Source of the DNA: Bacillota bacterium
Lineage (GTDB): Bacteria > Bacillota > UBA4882 > UBA8346
Reading direction: 5' to 3'
Length of the DNA stretch: 64,000 bases
Assembly (NCBI GenBank): GCA_023429995.1
Contig: JAEZCE010000077.1
Coordinates: forward strand, 31,001 to 95,000
Under the pieces are notes generated by a model. It worked only from the letters and a program-made list of their open reading frames with translations, was not told where the DNA came from and did not search any database. A program made the translations under genes and the position numbers. Positions within the stretch are counted from its first letter, which is position 1, and each line of letters opens with the position of its first letter. This document shows, in pieces, positions 25,559 through 33,923 of the stretch.

Positions 25559-26359
25559 ATGCTGAAGGAGCTGTGGTTCTATCTAAAAATATATTTTTAT
25601 ATCAGCTCACAGTACATTAAAGGAAGGATGCAGCACCGGATCGATTTTCTTCTCTCGGCGCTGGGATTAATCGTAATGAATACCGCCGGATATTTTAGTT
25701 TTTGGATTATCTTGCGGTCCGTTCCCTCACTGAATGGATGGAAATTTGAGGAAATGTTATTTATGTATGCTTTTTCACAGCTGGCCGGCAGCCCGATGGG
25801 AATCTTTTTTGATAATCTTTGGAATTTGCGGTCTCACATTGTAGAGGGCACTTTTGTTAAATTTTATTTCAAGCCGCTCAACATGCTGTTTTATTATACG
25901 GCCGAGGTACTGGATATCAAAGGGTTGAGCCAAAGTTTGCTTGCTTTGGGGGTCTTCGTTTACGCTTCGATGAAGCTCTCGATTCACTGGAACATGGTCA
26001 ATCTATTGATACTTTTGGTGACGCTTTTCAGTTCCGCCTTGTGCATGATTGGCATGATGTTGATGGCCGCTTCAAGCGGTTTTTGGATCCTAAACGCCAA
26101 TGCCGTGATGGTCTTTACTTCCCGCATGCGGGAACTTTCCCGCTATCCTTTGACGATTTTTAATGCTTTTTTTCGTTATGGTTTGACTTTGATCATTCCC
26201 GTCGGTTTTATTGGGTTTTATCCCGCTCAGTTTTTTTTAAGACCGTCCGCATTGTCGGTCTGGGTGTATCTCTCGCCATTTTTTGGAGTCCTGTTTTTCC
26301 GTCTAGCCTATGAGATATGGAAAAGAGGTGTTAACAGTTATTCCGGAACAGGTTCGTGA
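25559..26359 (+). CDS. ABC-2 type permease subunit 2
   Basis: The 266-residue protein has six hydrophobic segments and the partner-permease segments GMQHRIDFLLS-like (RMQHRIDFLLSALGLIVMN) and LWNLRSHIVEGTFVKFYFKPLNMLFYY, the second corresponding to the coupling loop of subunit 1. A GGGGGTG ribosome site overlaps the preceding stop. It completes the three-gene exporter. Confidence 0.87.
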   Translation: MLKELWFYLKIYFYISSQYIKGRMQHRIDFLLSALGLIVMNTAGYFSFWIILRSVPSLNGWKFEEMLFMYAFSQLAGSPMGIFFDNLWNLRSHIVEGTFVKFYFKPLNMLFYYTAEVLDIKGLSQSLLALGVFVYASMKLSIHWNMVNLLILLVTLFSSALCMIGMMLMAASSGFWILNANAVMVFTSRMRELSRYPLTIFNAFFRYGLTLIIPVGFIGFYPAQFFLRPSALSVWVYLSPFFGVLFFRLAYEIWKRGVNSYSGTGS

Positions 26360-26387
26360 TTTCACAACTTAAAAAGGAGAAAAAATC

Positions 26388-27734
26388 ATGAAATTACTGC
26401 TATTAAGGCCTTATTACGGCGTAAATGTCCATGGAGATATGCATGGAGACTTGGGAATTGCTGATTACTCACCGGAGGTTTTTCCGGATCTTTCATTGGT
26501 TTGCGCCGCAACGGTTGCCAAAAATAACCAACTGCTGGAGTTAAACGTGATTGACGCCAATGCCGAAAAATTATATCCGGTGCAGGTCATTGAAAAAATC
26601 CGAAAGGGTACCCATGTTATTTTATTAAAAGCAGCGGCGCCAACGATTCAATATGATATTGAATTTGCCATTCAATTAAAGAAGCATTTTCCCGAGGCCA
26701 GGTTAATCCTGGGCGGGCATATCGCCAAAATTCTCAAAACCTGGATTCATACCAATGTGCCGGAAATTGATGAAGTAGTGGAAATCCCCGTTGAGAACTA
26801 TGTGATGGAGTTGGTCAATGGCAAGGGATCTTGGAAGGGAATCGATCATTTGCCGAATCCTGATTACACCTTGTTGCCTTATAAGAAATATCGTAGCGCC
26901 GATGGTGAACTTCGAGGTTGCTTGTATATGAGCCGGGGTTGCCCCAGCGGATGCGCCTATTGCCCATATGCATCCTTTTATCAACAGGGTATTGAGTTCC
27001 GCTCTCCGGAAAAGGTTATTGAAGATATTAAAGCTTTATTGAAACTGGGGATTAAGGTCATCCACTTCCGGGACCAATATTTTACGTTAAATAAAAAAGC
27101 CGTGACCGATTTATGCCGGATGATCCGTCAACAAAAGCTGGACTTCACATGGCGCTGCGAAACCAGAGCGGAGTCCTTGAATATCGAATTAATCAATCGG
27201 ATGGTTGAAGCGGGAATGGAAATGATCAGTTTCGGCATTGAGTCGGCCTCGGAAAAAACATTGAAAAACTACCGGCGGACTGTAAGCAATCTGGATAAGG
27301 TGAAAGAATATACCCGCTATTTAAATCAAAAAAACGTCAAGACATTGGCTTTCTATATCATCGGTTTTCCCGGCGACACCTGGGAAAAAATCCAGGCCAC
27401 GTATGATTTGTCGCTGGAAATAAAAAGCACCTATGCTAAATTTTCAATCTTTTCCCAATGCATCTCGGATGTTCAGGGAAAGGAATTGACTCCGGAGGAT
27501 TTTTCGCCATTTGAAAATACGATGGTCCAAAATCCCTCCAAATACCTTTCCCAGGATGAGTTGCGTTATCTTGTAAACCATCTGATGCTGTCCTACCACT
27601 CGGAAATGAACGGCATGAAAAACGCCTACAAATTTCATTATCTGAATCAAATGAAGCTTGAGAAATTTTTGAAGAATGTCAAAAAATACATGCAAAACCG
27701 TTCGGTGATGGAAATTGAGGAAAAAATATCGTAG
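26388..27734 (+). CDS. B12-binding-type radical SAM protein
   Basis: The 448-residue protein has an N-terminal Rossmann-like domain (MKLLLLRPYYGVNVHG, VIDANAEKLYP, ARLILGGHIAKI) as in cobalamin-binding radical SAM enzymes. The cluster motif is at Cys185, Cys189 and Cys192 (SRGCPSGCAYC), followed by FRDQYFT, RCETRAESLN and ISFGIESASEKTLKNYRR, a signature of this branch. These enzymes often methylate or rearrange carbon skeletons in natural-product and lipid pathways. No cobalamin-ligating DxHxxG is present, as is usual in the branch. The gene has an AAGGAG site and sits 28 bases after the exporter genes. Confidence 0.87.
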   Translation: MKLLLLRPYYGVNVHGDMHGDLGIADYSPEVFPDLSLVCAATVAKNNQLLELNVIDANAEKLYPVQVIEKIRKGTHVILLKAAAPTIQYDIEFAIQLKKHFPEARLILGGHIAKILKTWIHTNVPEIDEVVEIPVENYVMELVNGKGSWKGIDHLPNPDYTLLPYKKYRSADGELRGCLYMSRGCPSGCAYCPYASFYQQGIEFRSPEKVIEDIKALLKLGIKVIHFRDQYFTLNKKAVTDLCRMIRQQKLDFTWRCETRAESLNIELINRMVEAGMEMISFGIESASEKTLKNYRRTVSNLDKVKEYTRYLNQKNVKTLAFYIIGFPGDTWEKIQATYDLSLEIKSTYAKFSIFSQCISDVQGKELTPEDFSPFENTMVQNPSKYLSQDELRYLVNHLMLSYHSEMNGMKNAYKFHYLNQMKLEKFLKNVKKYMQNRSVMEIEEKIS

Positions 27735-27745
27735 GAGGGATTGGG

Positions 27746-28846
27746 ATGGTATTCGACTTCAATGATTATTTACCGGGTTTTCACTCGGAGGCGGCCACCA
27801 AGGAGTCACTCCGGCAAAAGCTTATTGACTATTTTCAATGCCGTCATGCAACTTTGGTAGGGAACGGGACCCTGGCCATCGAAATCGCCCTGAGGGCTTT
27901 TGGCCTCAAAAGAGGAACCAAGGTGATCGTTCCGGATCTTTCCTTCATCGCCACCGCCACTGCGGTAGCCGATTGCGGCATGATACCGTTGTATGCCGAT
28001 ATCAGCGAAGAATATTTCGGGTTAACGGTAGAGTCGGTAAGGCGACAGTATGACAGGAATGATAATATCGGCGCGGTCATCGTGGTGCATTTTGCGGGGT
28101 TTGTTAACCGGCAAATATTCGCCATCAAGGAATTTTGTCAAGAAAAAAATCTCTATTTGCTGGAGGATTGCGCGCAAGTATTCCCATGCGCGATGAAGGG
28201 GAAACGGGTGGGCGCCATCGGTGACGCCGGGACTTTCAGTCTGCAATCATCGAAGGTTGTCAATTGCGGCGAAGGAGGCATTATTACCACCAACTCCGAA
28301 GTCCTCGCCCAAAGATGTGAGTCCATTTCCAACTGGGGTTTGAGTTTCCCCGGCATTGAGCGGGATTCCAAGTTACCCAGCAGTAATTTCCGGCTGAGTG
28401 CGGTCCAAAGTTATTTTGTCTTAAGGCAAATGGAACTGTTGGATGGAATTGTGGCGGAAAGAATTCGGAAATATTCGGAATTCAAGGATTTGGCAAAGAA
28501 ATACAACCTTGAACCGGCAACGCCTCAGGAAAAGGAGGGCATCGTCGACTGCCCCTTTTTCTTTCCGCTCAAAAGCAGCAAACAAAAGCTCAATATGGTA
28601 GAACCCCGGACGGAATATCCGATGCGCAAATCGACGATGGTGCCGGCGATCCTCGCTTCTTTTCATCCGGACTTATTGGAAATCTATCAAAGTCTTCACT
28701 ACGAAACCGACCGTACCAGCGACAAAGTCATCCGGGAGATTGATTTTATTAATTTCCGGAGTTGTGAGAGTCTGTCCGCCGAAGAGCTTATCCGCCAATA
28801 TCGGATCCCGGATAATGTTGGCAATCGTCAATTGATCATGAAGTAA
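27746..28846 (+). CDS. DegT/DnrJ/EryC1/StrS family PLP aminotransferase
   Basis: The 366-residue protein follows the DegT family: ATLVGNGTLAIEIALRAFGLKRGTKVIVPDLSFIATATAV, LLEDCAQVFPC with the PLP-pyridine Asp141, and GTFSLQSSKVVNCGEGG with Schiff-base Lys170. The family transaminates keto sugars or cyclitols in antibiotic and surface-glycan pathways. The middle and C-terminal thirds diverge from common sugar aminotransferases, so the acceptor is unclear. An AGGAGGG site precedes ATG 27746, 11 bases after the B12-type enzyme gene. It is the last gene of the operon. Confidence 0.88.
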   Translation: MVFDFNDYLPGFHSEAATKESLRQKLIDYFQCRHATLVGNGTLAIEIALRAFGLKRGTKVIVPDLSFIATATAVADCGMIPLYADISEEYFGLTVESVRRQYDRNDNIGAVIVVHFAGFVNRQIFAIKEFCQEKNLYLLEDCAQVFPCAMKGKRVGAIGDAGTFSLQSSKVVNCGEGGIITTNSEVLAQRCESISNWGLSFPGIERDSKLPSSNFRLSAVQSYFVLRQMELLDGIVAERIRKYSEFKDLAKKYNLEPATPQEKEGIVDCPFFFPLKSSKQKLNMVEPRTEYPMRKSTMVPAILASFHPDLLEIYQSLHYETDRTSDKVIREIDFINFRSCESLSAEELIRQYRIPDNVGNRQLIMK

Positions 28847-28876
28847 TGGGCTGTTGCAAAAGAATTAAAAGTCAAT

Positions 28877-28933
28877 GAGATATACAATATGTTCCTATGA
28901 TGGATAAGCAAAGATAAACGTATTGTATATCTC
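28877..28933. repeat. AT-rich palindrome, copy 1
   Basis: GAGATATACAATA (28877-28889) and TATTGTATATCTC (28921-28933) are perfect 13-base inverted arms, extendable to 16 pairs with one G-U, around a 31-base loop. The same ATATACAATA core in an inverted pair recurs at 59868-59912. It follows the end of the seven-gene operon and could end its transcript, but there is no classical T-tract. Confidence 0.65.
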
Positions 28934-29061
28934 GATCAATATTTTATGCGACTAACCTTTTTCAAGTATGGTATTGACGGAGAATAACAGTAAAATTAGC
29001 TGATTTGACAAAACCATCTGAGACTGTTCCATTTCGTGGAAGGGGAAAGTCATGGGATAAA

Positions 29062-29829
29062 TCATTGATGGGCGCGGGATAGCGAGCGGTTTTTAGTTTT
29101 CGTCAGGGTTACATTTTTTCCATAATAAAACTGGGTATTTTGAATGATGTGACGGTAAACGACAGTTAGGATGTTCGTTCTGGTAAAGTCCACTTTGAAA
29201 TCTCCGCTTTTGATACTTTTTATTAAATCTTCCGTGCTATGAACCGATTCCGGGAATAACACCAAACTCCGGCCGATCTCTTGAATTTGATGGGCATCGC
29301 TACCGGCCATATTGGGTATTTTTAATAATTTTGACGCATAGTAAACTTTAAACATAGCCCGCATGGTCGTTGTGGCATTAAAACCTTCCAAGCCATCTAA
29401 GGGTAAATGAAAGATTTTAGAACCGAGGGAATTAAAATTAAAGGGATGGGCCGCTACTGCAATTCCATTCTGGGCGTGAATCGCGTCAATTGTTTTCTGG
29501 GCGGACATTCCCTTTTTGATTTCCTGGCGAATGTTATAGGCCAGTATATGCCCGTCTCTGGAAGAAATCTCGCATCCCGGCAATAACAGGATATGCAGAT
29601 TCTTTCTGGCAATGATGTTTTGGGCCTTATAGTATCCTGCCATCGAATCATGATCCGTAATCGAGATGATTTGAATGGACAGGCTGATGGCTCTTAGCAG
29701 AATTTGTTCAACCGATTGCACGGAATCATAAAAGAGCGGAAAATAGGGAAGGCGGCAATTAATATTGCTATGAATATGCAGGTCTGCCTTTAAGATTGTT
29801 TCCACTCCCTTTTTTGGATGTATCCCCAT
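29062..29829 (-). CDS. PHP-domain metal-dependent phosphoesterase
   Basis: The 255-residue protein carries all PHP metal motifs in order: DLHIHS (residues 16-21), ITDHDSMAGY, PGCEIS, AAHPFNF and AGSDAHQIQEIG. PHP proteins of this size hydrolyse phosphomonoesters or short nucleotides. The frame opens at ATG 29829, where the ribosome site is poor. A TTG at residue 13, just before DLHIHS, has GGGAG upstream and may be the true start. It stands alone on the minus strand between the radical SAM operon and the VTT gene. Confidence 0.85.
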   Translation of the reverse strand: MGIHPKKGVETILKADLHIHSNINCRLPYFPLFYDSVQSVEQILLRAISLSIQIISITDHDSMAGYYKAQNIIARKNLHILLLPGCEISSRDGHILAYNIRQEIKKGMSAQKTIDAIHAQNGIAVAAHPFNFNSLGSKIFHLPLDGLEGFNATTTMRAMFKVYYASKLLKIPNMAGSDAHQIQEIGRSLVLFPESVHSTEDLIKSIKSGDFKVDFTRTNILTVVYRHIIQNTQFYYGKNVTLTKTKNRSLSRAHQ

Positions 29830-30386
29830 GGCTCCATACTAAAGAAAACATGTTAAAGATGGGGCTATTTGTGTTTAAATTCGCTTTATTCCGGAATAAA
29901 GCTTTGAGTTTCATATGATGGTAGGGTTATGAAATGGATAAATTCCTATTAAAGAATTATTCTCCGGAAAATATCAGTTATAATGGAATAAGAGTATGAT
30001 ATTCAACTAACAAGCGACGGGATCAGGGGGGGCAATGTCATCAGGCTATCATGGATAAATTCCCCAAAACTCTCGGGTCTAAATGCCGACCTCTCACCGG
30101 CGAAGTCGCGCGTGCGGCTTCAATGACGGCTATTCGACGGGGAGAGGTGTATCGAATGAAATTCGCGCCAATCTTTTAGGCTTTTAAAAAGGCCAAAGTT
30201 TACTGCTCTAACATCCCTCGCCGTGAATTTGCTTATCTGAGTTGCATCGCCGGAGAGGGCGGGGTGAGATAAAAATAGGCAATTGGAATCCTCATAAAAT
30301 ATGGAATTGTCGCTTGATGACATTGTCCGGGGGGATAAAAAGAGCTGGTTTTTTAAATTAAGAAAAGAGAAAATCCGGGAGAGTAC
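29830..30386 (+). other. Intergenic region with a possible structured RNA
   Basis: No credible gene is present. A GC-richer patch at about 30085-30150 is bounded by ACCTCTC (30089-30095) and GAGAGGT (30142-30148) and encloses the hairpin AAGTCGC (30103-30109) / GCGGCTT (30114-30120). A second pairing (CCTCGCC with GGCGGGG) lies around 30210-30265. It precedes the VTT membrane protein gene on the plus strand. No known riboswitch class was recognised. Confidence 0.35.
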
Positions 30387-31097
30387 ATGGAGATATACCC
30401 AAAAAGACAAAGACGGATCTATTTATTGATCAGTTGTATATTTTTATTGATTATCGTTTTTTTATTTGTCAATTATGGAAGTAAAATAATTTCGATTGTT
30501 AGTAATCCCGATCAGTTCCGAAAATTCTTGGCAGCTTATGGGTCAATGAGCGTTTTGGTTTTTATTTTGATGCAAATTATAGCAGTAATTTTAGCCCCTA
30601 TCCCCAGTGAATTATTGTTAATTGCCGGTGGGTATGTCTTTGGAGCATTTTTTGGTTTTGCTTATTCCATCATTGGAATTTTCCTCGGATCTTTCGTGGT
30701 ATTTTTTATTTCCAGGATTTTTGGGTATGGTTTAATCAAAACTTTGATACCGGAAAAACAATTCAATCGCTTCGCTTTTCTAGCCAAAACCCGAAAGTAT
30801 GAACTTGGGATTTTTTTGTTGTATTTAATTCCGGAAATACCGAAGGATATTCTAACCTATATTGTTGGGTTAACTCCGGTTAATCCGCTGCGTTTTATCA
30901 TGTTTTCCACTTTGGCCAGAATTCCTTGTGTAATCGGCTCTACCTATATAGGAGCCAATCTTCGGCAGCGGAACTATATACCGATCATTTTGATTTTAAT
31001 GGTTGTAGGGAGTTTTTTGATATGGGCGTATCTAAACCGGGAAAAAATTCTTGCCAGAATAAAGCCGTCATCCCACAAGGATGTCTCCGGGGAGTAG
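30387..31097 (+). CDS. VTT/TVP38 (DedA-superfamily) membrane protein
   Basis: The 236-residue protein has about six hydrophobic segments and the VTT-domain hallmarks APIPSELLLIAGGYVFG near the first half and YLIPEIPKDILTYIVGLTPV in the second. The family is linked to lipid scrambling or membrane homeostasis. A paralogue lies at 49786-50469 with the same IVxNPD-x-F/W segment, so the two arose by duplication or are members of one family set. A GGGAGAG site precedes ATG 30387. Confidence 0.88.
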   Translation: MEIYPKRQRRIYLLISCIFLLIIVFLFVNYGSKIISIVSNPDQFRKFLAAYGSMSVLVFILMQIIAVILAPIPSELLLIAGGYVFGAFFGFAYSIIGIFLGSFVVFFISRIFGYGLIKTLIPEKQFNRFAFLAKTRKYELGIFLLYLIPEIPKDILTYIVGLTPVNPLRFIMFSTLARIPCVIGSTYIGANLRQRNYIPIILILMVVGSFLIWAYLNREKILARIKPSSHKDVSGE

Positions 31098-31328
31098 CCA
31101 TCCCATAACGCGCAAAATCTCTGGGACAACCTCTTGTTTGAAGAAAAGATGAAAAAGGGTCAAGAAATGAAGGGTTGATAGGGTACTTTCATTTAAACTT
31201 TAAGGGGGGGAGAATTTTTAAAAAGATTTGGATTCCCTTATATTACTAAAGGATTTTTTGGCTTTCCAATCGAAATCATGCAATGAGAAACGAATATATT
31301 TTAAAAAAATTTCGATTGAGGTGCGCTG

Positions 31329-31613
31329 ATGAATCGTTTGACGGATTTTCAAAAACGAATGATAGTCATAGGAATAGCGGCTTTTATGATATTGCTGGGA
31401 GTGGCCCAAGCCCTGATCAAAACGGACTTTTTTACCCAACATAAGCGATTAATCGACGAAGTAACGTTTGTATTAATGTTAATTGCGGCAGTTCTGCTTT
31501 TCAGTAAAAAAAAGCCTGCACCCGAAGAGCCGAAACCGGCCGATGGTGAAAACCAGACAGCCGATACGGAAAAAGCCCTTGAACAGACTCAAACTCAAAA
31601 TTCAAAGGAATAA
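31329..31613 (+). CDS. Small membrane protein with charged tail
   Basis: The 94-residue protein has two hydrophobic segments (IVIGIAAFMILLGVAQAL; VTFVLMLIAAVLLF) and a 38-residue hydrophilic tail rich in Glu, Pro, Thr and Gln that is probably disordered. GAGGTG precedes ATG 31329 and a terminator follows, so it is likely a one-gene unit. I do not recognise a family. Confidence 0.7.
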   Translation: MNRLTDFQKRMIVIGIAAFMILLGVAQALIKTDFFTQHKRLIDEVTFVLMLIAAVLLFSKKKPAPEEPKPADGENQTADTEKALEQTQTQNSKE

Positions 31614-31621
31614 TGATTCTT

Positions 31622-31652
31622 AAAAGACTTTCTATAGAGGAAGTCTTTTTTG
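31622..31652 (+). terminator. Rho-independent terminator
   Basis: AAAAGACTTTC pairs with GAAGTCTTTT across a short loop and runs into TTTTTTGTT, directly after the small membrane protein gene. Confidence 0.8.
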
Positions 31653-31787
31653 TTGGGTATTTGATATTTTCTTGCCGGAAGACCAATAATAAGGTTAGAA
31701 TTTATTAAGCGCCACTTCGGATCTTGGTTGATCTTTTAAAATAGGAGGCTAGTGCGGAGTTTGGAACACTTAACCGTGGAGATGATT

Positions 31788-32183
31788 ATGAATGAAACCC
31801 CGGGGGTCCGGCTTAACTCCTGGATACACGAAAATGTTATGACTACGCCGCCATTATTCGCATATACGGAAAAGGGCGGGGCGGAAATTTCCTATTTTCC
31901 CGGAGGATATGATCAAAGAATTGCCGTCAGCGATCGGGTTCTTGCCGAAAAAGTACCGGGATATTCGACCGATATTGCTGAAGCCTGGAAAGTCGTTGAG
32001 ACGATTAACTCAAGAGGTTGGCAGTTTTGCATTCGTCTGAACCAGGACGGACGGGTTATTGCGAAGAGTGGCCCTGAAAAATGCAATGCCAGTAATTTTT
32101 TTAACGATGGTCAATATTTTGAGACGGTTCCGGAGGCCATTTGCAAAGCCACTTTGCTTGGGATGCTGGAAACCCAAATTTAA
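31788..32183 (+). CDS. Phage ABA-sandwich (BC1872-like) domain protein
   Basis: The protein of about 131 residues has the arrangement typical of the BC1872-like phage ABA-sandwich domain: MNETPGVRLNSWIHENVM at the start, YSTDIAEAWKVVETINSRGWQFCIRL in the middle, and FETVPEAICKATLLGMLE at the end. These domains are found in prophage and mobile-element genes; their function is unknown. ATG 31788 is favoured because GTGGAG lies 7 bases upstream; the frame is open from GTG 31752. It lies between a small membrane protein gene and a repeat element followed by tRNA-Arg. Confidence 0.7.
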   Translation: MNETPGVRLNSWIHENVMTTPPLFAYTEKGGAEISYFPGGYDQRIAVSDRVLAEKVPGYSTDIAEAWKVVETINSRGWQFCIRLNQDGRVIAKSGPEKCNASNFFNDGQYFETVPEAICKATLLGMLETQI

Positions 32184-32205
32184 GGGGCAGGTATTTCCGG
32201 GTAAC

Positions 32206-32314
32206 GAGTAAAACGTTCTCTAAATAACTACTCAATGATTGTGAACGTTTTACTTAAGTAGAGCGTATCTTCCCCATTTCTTATTGCCGTTTATTTACGA
32301 TACCCTCTACGAGT
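32206..32314. repeat. Two-hairpin dispersed repeat, copy A
   Basis: This 109-base element is closely repeated at 38484-38592. Hairpin 1 arms are AGTAAAACGTTC (32207-32218) and GAACGTTTTACT (32243-32254). Hairpin 2 arms are AGTAGAGCGTATC (32257-32269) and GATACCCTCTAC (32299-32310), with one mismatch. No coding potential is apparent. Confidence 0.8.
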
Positions 32315-32433
32315 ATTCAAACCTAAGTTGCCATAACCCAAAAGAAGGAATCGGCTATAGGTTGTAAAAGGGATTCTAATTTGCTATAATATTAACGTTC
32401 TTTGAATATAGTTTCAAAAATTGTTTTTTAAAT

Positions 32434-32509
32434 GGCCCTGTAGCTCAGAGGATAGAGCAGCGGTTTCCTAAACCGTGTGTCGGATGTTCGACTCATCTCA
32501 GGGCCGCCA
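32434..32509 (+). tRNA. tRNA-Arg (anticodon CCT)
   Basis: A complete 76-base cloverleaf is visible. Acceptor stem GGCCCTG/CAGGGCC, D-arm with AGCTC...GAGC, anticodon stem GCGGT/ACCGT around loop TTCCTAA (anticodon CCT, reading AGG), T-loop TTCGACT, discriminator G and an encoded CCA end at 32507-32509. Confidence 0.95.
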
Positions 32510-32518
32510 TGAAAATTC

Positions 32519-32540
32519 CCAGCATAATGCTGGTTTTTTT
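32519..32540 (+). terminator. Terminator after tRNA-Arg
   Basis: CCAGCAT (32519-32525) and ATGCTGG (32527-32533) form a tight stem followed by seven T, ten bases after the tRNA. Confidence 0.85.
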
Positions 32541-32576
32541 ATTTTAACGACCAACCCGGATGGTCGTTCATTTCGG

Positions 32577-33902
32577 TTAATCTAATTCAACCGCTTTTTT
32601 AAATTGAAAAGAGGTTTCGTTGATATTTATGGCATCGATTAACCATTGTTTTGTTTTAGTCTTAATTAGGGTAAATCTGACAAACCGGTCGGTGGTATCC
32701 CAGCATTCGTGAATGTAAACAGTATATCGTTGGTTCTTCTTATCCGTTTCCGGTAAAGATAGATCGTATCCGTTAAAGCTGCTCAAGTTATTGTCGTGAT
32801 AAGTTTTAGTTTTTCGCCATTTATAATTGAGAATGGGTGCTGAAAATATAGGCTCGACAAATTTATCCTGGCATTTTTTAGTCATCAAAGCCAATACTTG
32901 CTGGGCCTCAATCCGGGCCGAATTTTCGATTGTATTGTCCTTTTTTTTAATAAAACCAGTTCGAAAAGTATAAAAATGATTGACAACATTTATAATTGTT
33001 TTAGCTTCCAAAACAGGAAATTTTGTATAGTATTGGATTTGGGCATCCGTTAAATTCGGTTCATAGAGGATGGGATGTTTCTTTACTATGATTGCGTGCC
33101 ATTTTTCAATTTTATCTATTTTTGTGATAGGAATAATGGTGATACTTCTCTTTTTATCATTCCATCCGATGAAAAAGTCTTTGGAGATGTTCAGCAAGTA
33201 ATAACCGGCAGGATTGGAATCTTGGTAAATTTTTACAAACTCTAATCCGGCATGATCGCGTAAGGCATAATTTATTTTAATACTCTGGGTTACATGTCCA
33301 TTATAATAAATAGCTAGAATTGATGAGAAAACAGCGGTAACTAAAAATAACAAACCAAATAGTTCGATGGTTTGGTTTGTTGTTTTCCGTTGTTGCTGTT
33401 TTTGATAGAGAAAATATCCCCCGAGCAGCACAACAATAAAAATGGTGTCATAAAACCATAAGTTTGCTAATTGATATGATTTGCTTTTTTCATGCAAGCA
33501 ATAAAGCAATTTGATGCTTAAAGGCGGAAAGAGGAAATAAAAAAAACCAAGAAAATTTAATAAGAACTCCGATGCCTTTTGGGTAATATTGAATTGAAAT
33601 CTATCCAGTAAAAACAGAAAAATCTTTGATAGTCCGGCCAAAGATATATAAGCAATTAAAAGTAACAAAAAAACTTCAAATAAAAAAAACAATCCATTGC
33701 CAATATAGGCTTCACTGGAGATTGGAAGAATGAATCCAGCCCGCAGTAAATAACCGGGGGTAAAATGTCCTTGCATGGCAGGGCTGAATAACCCTTGAAC
33801 ATATATAAAACCGATGATGACCCCGATTGCCGGGATCATCAATTTGTATTTGGAGATTTTCTCCAAAAACTCGTTAGTATTGGAGGGCTTATCTTCACCC
33901 AA
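32577..33902 (-). CDS. Membrane protein of unknown function, third gene of the AGE/GH13 operon
   Basis: The 441-residue protein has about six hydrophobic segments in the first 215 residues and a soluble C-terminal half of about 220 residues with no family I recognise. There is no signal peptide beyond the first helix. It starts with TTG 33902 behind GAGGAGG, 21 bases after the GH13 gene, so it is the last gene of that minus-strand operon. The composition is AT-rich compared with the two enzymes upstream, which may indicate separate ancestry. A role in sensing or handling the sugar product is only a guess. Confidence 0.7.
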   Translation of the reverse strand: MGEDKPSNTNEFLEKISKYKLMIPAIGVIIGFIYVQGLFSPAMQGHFTPGYLLRAGFILPISSEAYIGNGLFFLFEVFLLLLIAYISLAGLSKIFLFLLDRFQFNITQKASEFLLNFLGFFYFLFPPLSIKLLYCLHEKSKSYQLANLWFYDTIFIVVLLGGYFLYQKQQQRKTTNQTIELFGLLFLVTAVFSSILAIYYNGHVTQSIKINYALRDHAGLEFVKIYQDSNPAGYYLLNISKDFFIGWNDKKRSITIIPITKIDKIEKWHAIIVKKHPILYEPNLTDAQIQYYTKFPVLEAKTIINVVNHFYTFRTGFIKKKDNTIENSARIEAQQVLALMTKKCQDKFVEPIFSAPILNYKWRKTKTYHDNNLSSFNGYDLSLPETDKKNQRYTVYIHECWDTTDRFVRFTLIKTKTKQWLIDAININETSFQFKKAVELD

Positions 33903-33923
33903 GACCTGGGCCTCCTCGATTTT

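Noticed and set aside
30120..30410. 96-codon minus-strand ORF before the VTT gene
   Set aside because: Overlaps the VTT start and the proposed RNA structure; no ribosome site.
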